In this document: positions 23,973-28,695 of the stretch, piece by piece
How the letters are laid out: every line of letters begins with the position of its first letter
How positions within the stretch are numbered: position 1 is the stretch's first letter
Assembly (NCBI GenBank): GCA_964461505.1
Contig: CAYWUW010000008.1
Coordinates: 1 to 28,695, forward strand
Source: HK-STAS-PATE-42 sp964461505
Lineage (GTDB): Bacteria; Patescibacteriota; Saccharimonadia; Saccharimonadales; HK-STAS-PATE-42
Direction: 5' to 3'
Length of the DNA: 28,695 nucleotides
Program-made: the position numbers and the translations under genes
Notes under the pieces: generated by a model
Database searches by the model: none
What the model was told of the DNA's origin: nothing
The model's input: only the letters and a program-made list of their open reading frames with translations

Positions 23973-26900
23973 TTAGGCAATCTCTTTTGGCACATCCACC
24001 GTCATAACTGTTCCTTCTCCAACCCTGCTCTTTGCCCTAATTTCACCACCCAAGTAGTGCATTATAAGCCGATTGAGGTATAAGCTGATGCCCATTCCCT
24101 GGCTTGCAAAATCTTCCTCTACCTTACTAAACGGCTTAAACAAAACACTAAGCTTATCCTCTTCAATTCCCTTGCCCTTATCCTCTACGGCTACACTCAC
24201 CATATTTGCTTTTTCATCTGAAGAAACTTTTGTCGGAACGCTGCTATCGCTATGTTCTGCCGCATTATCCATCAAAGATTCGAAAACTTTTTTAAGAAGT
24301 GCTTCTGGTTGAATTAGGTTACTTTTTTCAGAAAGCAGCAACTCCACCGGTCTATCTGGGTATCTAGATTGCGCCTTTGCTTCGGCCACCGTATTCTTTA
24401 AACCAAATTCTGCTGCCTGCTTTTTAAGCTCTTCTTTCTCTAGCTGACAAATTAACAAGAACTTTTCTGTAGTGCCCTCAAGCTGTTCTAGCCCTTTCTT
24501 CATGTTTCTTATTGCAATTGCCGGAGCTTTTTTTGGCAAAACTCTTTTTGCGGCAGCTATCTTGGGCATTAGTTCTTCTGCAATACTACGAACAAAACTA
24601 TTTCTTGCCCTATCTAGACCTCTTTCATATTTTAAGAGCTTTTTTTGGTAAGCTTCAACCTGAACCTTTTCAAGATGAGTATCATAAGCAAGATACAAGC
24701 TCCCTGCCAGTATTGCTACTACACAAAATTGGCTAAACATATTTACCATTCCCGGATTAAGTTTAGCTCCAACAATAAATACAAAGTTAATTAAAACAAC
24801 CAGACCTAAGCTTAATAAAGCCGGAATTACAACTTTTGGTTGCCATAAAGAAGCATGTTTGTAATATATCTGCTTTGGAGCTTGCATCTCTGCCACTATC
24901 TGATCGTTCCTTAAACCATCAATTGCCCCACCTATAGTTTTATTAAGATCACTCATTCCGCTTATAACAGTATCTTTATAAAATCCATCTTTAATAAGTT
25001 CTTGCCCGGCCTTAATAATAGTTAGCGGAGTTCTTAAGTAATGGCTAGAAAGCGAAAGTAGCCAGGTTTTTTCTAGATTTAAAAGTTCTTGCCTGCGCAC
25101 TAACTGCTTCATTTTTGCCACAATAATCAATTGCTTGCTTAAGTTTAATAAAGCTACAGCCACCGTAACCATCAAAAAGATTATGAATAACCAAGGGAGA
25201 ACCCTAACCACAGTTATAGGGGCGATCCCTAAAGCTCCGGCAGCACCGTTAATCCATCCTCTAAACAAGATCTTTTCTTCATCGCCTCTTTGCAGTGTAT
25301 TAGTTCTACCAAAGAATCTAGTTGGGCCGTCTTCTTTTTGCTGAAGGCTGATATCTACAGAGCTATTTAGAATGTCAGCATCTGCAGTGGCTGATCCAGA
25401 ATCTGTTGGCTTAACAGTTTTAATTGGTTGGTTGGGTTCGTTGTTAGACTTAGTAGCGTCTACTTCTTCATTAGAATCATCAACAGAACAGTCTCTTCCG
25501 TTATCGTTAATAACCCAGTTAAAATTGTTAATTATGCTCGTACGCTGAACTTCAGAATTGCAGTAAGTGCTAGTTCCAGCACCAAACACTATGCCGCTCT
25601 GTAGGTTCTGTCGGCTCCATCCTGCCAAAGTTGCATCATAGTTAAGCCTCGAAAGCCCAGCTGGAGCAATCGATAAACCACCAGGCCAGTTAGCAGCCTC
25701 TTTGTTGAACATCTCTGCTGCTCCACCGCTAGAGTTCAAACCACTCACATCCCATTCCCCTAAGCTTTGGTTAAAAGATGTTGCCCCAGCAAACATGTAT
25801 GTCATATTCGTAACGTTTGAGGTATCCCAGCTATCAAGTGGCTGGTTGAAAGATGTTGCACCCGCAAACGCCCCGTTCATGTCTGTAACATTCGANNNNN
25901 NNNNNNNNNNNNNNNNNNNNNNNNNNNNNNNNNNNNNNNNNNNNNNNNNNNNNNNNNNNNNNNNNNNNNNNNNNNNNNNNNNNNNNNNNNNNNNNGCTGG
26001 TTGAAAGATGTTGCACCCGCAAACGCCCCGTTCATGTCTGTAACATTCGAAGTATCCCAGTTGTTCAAAGGCTGATCAAAAGCTGTTGCACTTAAAAAAA
26101 CCGAGCCCATATCCGTAACACTCGAAGTATTCCAGCTATCAAGTGGCTGGTTGAAAGATTTAGCAACTGAGAATAACCCACGCATATCTGTAACATTCGA
26201 AGTATCCCAGTTGTTCAAAGGCTGATTAAAAGCTGTTACTCTATAGAACATATACATCATATCTGTAACATTCGAAGTATCCCAGTTGTTAAGCGGCTGA
26301 TTAAAAGATGTTGCCCCATAAAACATGCATGTCATATTCGTAACATTTGAGGTATCCCAGTTATTTAAAGATTGGTTAAAAGATGTTGCCCCATCGAACA
26401 TCCTATTCATATCTGTAACGTTCAAGGTGTCCCAGTTGCTTAAAGGTTGGTTGAACGATGTTGCACCTGAGAATAACCCACGCATATCTGTAACATTCGA
26501 AGTATCCCAGTTGTTCAAAGGCTGATTAAAAGCTGTTACTCTATAGAACATATACATCATATCTGTAACATTCGAAGTATCCCAGTTGTTAAGCGGCTGA
26601 TTAAAAGATGTTGCCCCATAGAACATATTCATCATATCTGTAACATTCGAGGTATCCCAATTGTTCAGTGGCTGGTCAAAAGATGTTGCCCAGTTGAATA
26701 ACCCACTCATATCACTAACACTTGAGGTATCCCAATCGTTCAATGGCTGGTTAAACGATGCTGCACCACCAAATAGATAGTTCATATTCGTAACATTTGA
26801 GGTATCCCAATCGTTGAGCAGTTGGTTGAAAACTGTCGCACCTGAGAACATCCCACCCATATCCGTAACACTCGAAGTATCCCAGTTGTTAAGCGGTTGA

Positions 26901-27919
26901 TTGAGCGATGTCGCACCTGAGAACATCCCACCCATATCCGTAACACTCGAAGTATCCCAGTTATTTAAAGATTGGTTAAAAGATGTTGCCGCGTTGAACA
27001 TCCCACTCATATCCGTAACGTTTGATAAATCTGGGGCATCAGTTGCAACTACTTGCAAGTTTGATGCCCCTTGGAACGCTAACTGCATACTGCTCCAAAC
27101 AATATCCCCCCACTGTTCAATAGTTAGCAACTTCTGCTTATCAGCAGAATAAAAAAGAGGGAATCCGCCCGTAACCTTAACTGTATAAACTCCAGGCGAA
27201 CCATAGCTATGAGTAACAGGGCCAGTAAGCCCAGCCTCAACATTACCATCTCCCCAATCAATCGTGTAGTTATAACTGTAGCCATTAGCAGACCCAATCT
27301 GAACCTCATTGCTCGCACTTGTTCCAGGGTTATCAGTTTTCCAGGTTGTAACAAACTCATTCGGAGCCCAAACCCCATCATAAGTAACCTCGCCATCAAC
27401 GCTAGTTGAAGCCTGATTCGTGTTTGTAGCATCAGCTTCTGCCGCAACAAGCTCTTGCCCAATCAAAGGAGCTATCGTCCCGGCACCACTAGCCTCAATC
27501 CGCACCTCATAGGTAGTTTTATCAAAGTTGCCTGCCTCGGTTATAGATTGCACGGCCTGCCCAGTTGCAGTTCCGCCAAGAGCTATATCCGCATCCGTAA
27601 ATGTAGCCCCATCAATTGGTTCACTAAACTCTGCTACAAAGATAGAGGTATAAGAATGGTTTGGGTCACTTGTTCCAGATTTCTGCTCTACACTAACAGA
27701 TAGAGCCCCGGGGGCAGCAAAAATTTTTGGAATATTTAAAAATCCCACTAAAAACGAAGCCACAATAAACACCATCACTGTCAGGCTATTCAGATCCCAC
27801 CACCTTGATTGCACCTTCAGCAAAGTAGATCTATGCAACTTAAGGCAACTTTTAGATAAGCAGATTCTTGCTCTATTTTTTTTGTTAAACATTTTTGTTT
27901 TTGTTAAGGCCACAAACAT
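23973..27919 (-). CDS. Membrane histidine kinase with BspA-like (DUF285) repeat ectodomain, interrupted by an assembly gap
   Basis: Appears as two frames either side of 100 N; merging the identical 55-mers that flank the gap gives one frame of 1263 residues (numbering below). Signal or anchor segment 45-68 (ending KIFAAPG); an Ig-like domain 70-180 (FSEPIDGATFTDADIALGGTA); a PKD-like DWGDGNVEAG...HSYGSPGVYTVKV stretch; then about 15 repeats of 25 residues (WDTSNVTDMxxMFxGATSFNQPLNN) at 296-670. After a spacer: a membrane segment at 851-875, an H-box (SSHYLRTPLTIIKAG, His908), two more membrane segments (978-999, 1010-1028), a second DHp-like helix (SIAEELMPKI, Glu in the His position), and a HATPase domain (N box DNAAEHS, G1 EDKGKGIEE, G2 QGMGISLYL). 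A surface sensor is likely; no response regulator is adjacent. The start is uncertain: ATG at 27892 is an alternative. Confidence 0.8.
25755..27034. repeat. 75-bp tandem repeat array coding for DUF285 units
   Basis: About 15 units of 25 codons, each WDTS-NVTDM-x-x-MF-xGATSFNQPLNN. The number is a minimum because the assembly gap lies in unit 14. Units 296-345 and 646-670 at the ends are more diverged than those in the centre. This is protein repeat DNA, not a CRISPR array: there are no unique spacers. Confidence 0.9.
25896..25995. other. Assembly gap (100 N)
   Basis: Exactly 100 N. The 55 bases before it (25841-25895) and the 55 after it (25996-26050) are identical, so the two contig ends overlap or a repeat was collapsed. 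The gap length is a placeholder. Confidence 0.95.
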
Positions 27920-27937
27920 AGGCGCTATATACGCCTA
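27919..27937. promoter_or_regulatory. Inverted repeat at the kinase gene start
   Basis: TAGGCG-CTATATA-CGCCTA, six-base arms around an AT-rich centre, directly against the first possible ATG of the kinase gene. It could be an operator over a promoter or a hairpin that hides the start. If it is an operator, the ATG at 27892 is the better start. Confidence 0.4.
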
Positions 27938-27946
27938 AAATTGTAA

Positions 27947-27982
27947 CCTAAGCTTAAGCTTAATTACAAGCTTAAGCTTAGG
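27947..27982. repeat. Perfect inverted repeat of doubled TAAGCTTA motifs
   Basis: Arms of 15 bases (CCTAAGCTTAAGCTT and its exact complement) around a six-base loop AATTAC. It lies between the rRNA terminator and the kinase gene. No T-run follows on either strand, so it is not an ordinary terminator. Confidence 0.85.
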
Positions 27983-28003
27983 GATTGTAGCTCTATCAAA
28001 AAT

Positions 28004-28031
28004 AAAAGACCTCGCGTAAACGAAGTCTTTT
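28004..28031 (-). terminator. rRNA operon terminator
   Basis: Minus strand AAAAGACTTCG-TTTACG-CGAGGTCTTTT with one mismatch, followed by ATTTTT. It lies about ten bases beyond the 5S 3' end. Confidence 0.85.
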
Positions 28032-28039
28032 ATATAATT

Positions 28040-28142
28040 CGGCACCGTGCTACTTTCCCCGTAGAGAGTATCATCGCCGCTGCTGGGCTTAGCTTCTGAG
28101 TTCGGAATGGTATCAGGCGTTTCCCCAGCGCCATGGGCACCG
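28040..28142 (-). rRNA. rrf: 5S ribosomal RNA
   Basis: Minus strand begins CGGTGCCCATGGCGCTGGGG, contains CATTCCGAACTCAGAAGCTAAG (the loop B/C region typical of 5S) and GGCGATGATACT, and ends GTAGCACGGTGCCG. The ends pair as CGGTGCC/GGTGCCG with two G-U pairs. About 103 bases, slightly short; the exact ends may be a few bases further out. Confidence 0.93.
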
Positions 28143-28329
28143 ATCACAGCCTTTTTCAATCAAAAAGCTATGATCATCTGACCATGGTCTTTAAAAGTTG
28201 GTGATGATCTTATCTAAACATTAAGCTTAAGCAATACCAATGCACTACCCGCTTTAATATATTTAAGTGTTATTTAAATTCCCAGCAGATCAAACCACCC
28301 CGAATTACTTCAAAATGATCTGGTCTGCA
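28143..28329 (-). other. 23S-5S internal transcribed spacer
   Basis: About 187 bases, AT-rich, no tRNA. It contains one TAAGCTTA palindrome (28222-28229) and short GATCATCTG and GATCTGG repeats that could form processing stems. Confidence 0.7.

Positions 28330-28695
<366 letters not shown>

Larger units (their letters stand above)
146..28229. repeat. Highly iterated palindrome TAAGCTTA, about 70 copies across the window
   Basis: The 8-mer TAAGCTTA, usually flanked as TTAAGCTTAA or CTAAGCTTAA, occurs about 70 times by hand count (examples start near 146, 399, 16594, 22262, 22544, 23501, 23512, 28222). Base composition (about 62% AT) predicts about one. It lies in genes of either strand, in spacers and in the rRNA spacer. 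In genes it is read as KL(N/K) or LSL; the third frame gives a stop and is seen only at gene ends. Single-base variants such as TAAACTTA and TAAGTTTA are also common. Confidence 0.9.

Noticed and set aside
25755..27034. Regular 75-bp repeats as a possible CRISPR array
   Set aside because: Repeats are contiguous, without unique spacers, and encode a 25-residue protein repeat in an open frame.
27935..28159. Minus-strand 74-codon frame
   Set aside because: It lies over 5S rRNA, its terminator and the TAAGCTTA inverted repeat.

Overview
The window looks like a chromosomal segment of a streamlined, AT-rich bacterium, most likely a member of the Candidate Phyla Radiation (Patescibacteria). This is an inference from gene content: a short IF-2, an archaeal-type AspRS, a class II ribonucleotide reductase, a PemK-like protein with the WWCSLGANVG signature, a KGG-type small protein, few intergenic bases and near-leaderless promoters. 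I cannot place it lower than that; Saccharibacteria or a parcubacterial group would both fit. UGA behaves as an ordinary stop.

Layout. On the minus strand, 1-4.2 kb holds a PemK/MazF-GNAT fusion gene translationally coupled to ileS, whose 3' end runs off the window as a hexanucleotide repeat; a T-box-like leader precedes them. From 4.2 to 10.7 kb (minus) lie a small unknown ORF, nrdJ, nrdR (with paired NrdR boxes), ftsZ and ftsA. priA (plus) meets an archaeal-type aspS (minus) with its own T-box leader; the aspS cassette is bracketed by an exact 31-bp direct repeat. Then come a GNAT gene (minus), def and fmt (plus; the formyl-methionine cycle), a Pro/Gln-rich protein, infB and rpsA (minus), and prfA-prmC-putative metallopeptidase (plus). 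A KGG small protein and a very large membrane kinase with a BspA-like/DUF285 ectodomain follow on the minus strand. The window ends in the 3' part of an rRNA operon (23S, 5S, terminator; minus strand).

The strongest unexplained signal is global. The 8-bp palindrome TAAGCTTA (often TTAAGCTTAA, containing a HindIII site) occurs about 70 times by hand count, where base composition predicts about one. It sits in genes and spacers alike, supplies stop codons, and in two places forms long inverted repeats. It resembles the HIP1 highly iterated palindrome of cyanobacteria, but with a different sequence. Other standouts are three in-frame palindromic repeat insertions in fmt, a toxin-acetyltransferase fusion between a T-box-like leader and ileS, the bracketed aspS cassette, and a sensor kinase with two DHp-like segments. 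That kinase is interrupted by a 100-N gap whose flanks are an identical 55-mer; collapsing them restores one 1263-codon frame.
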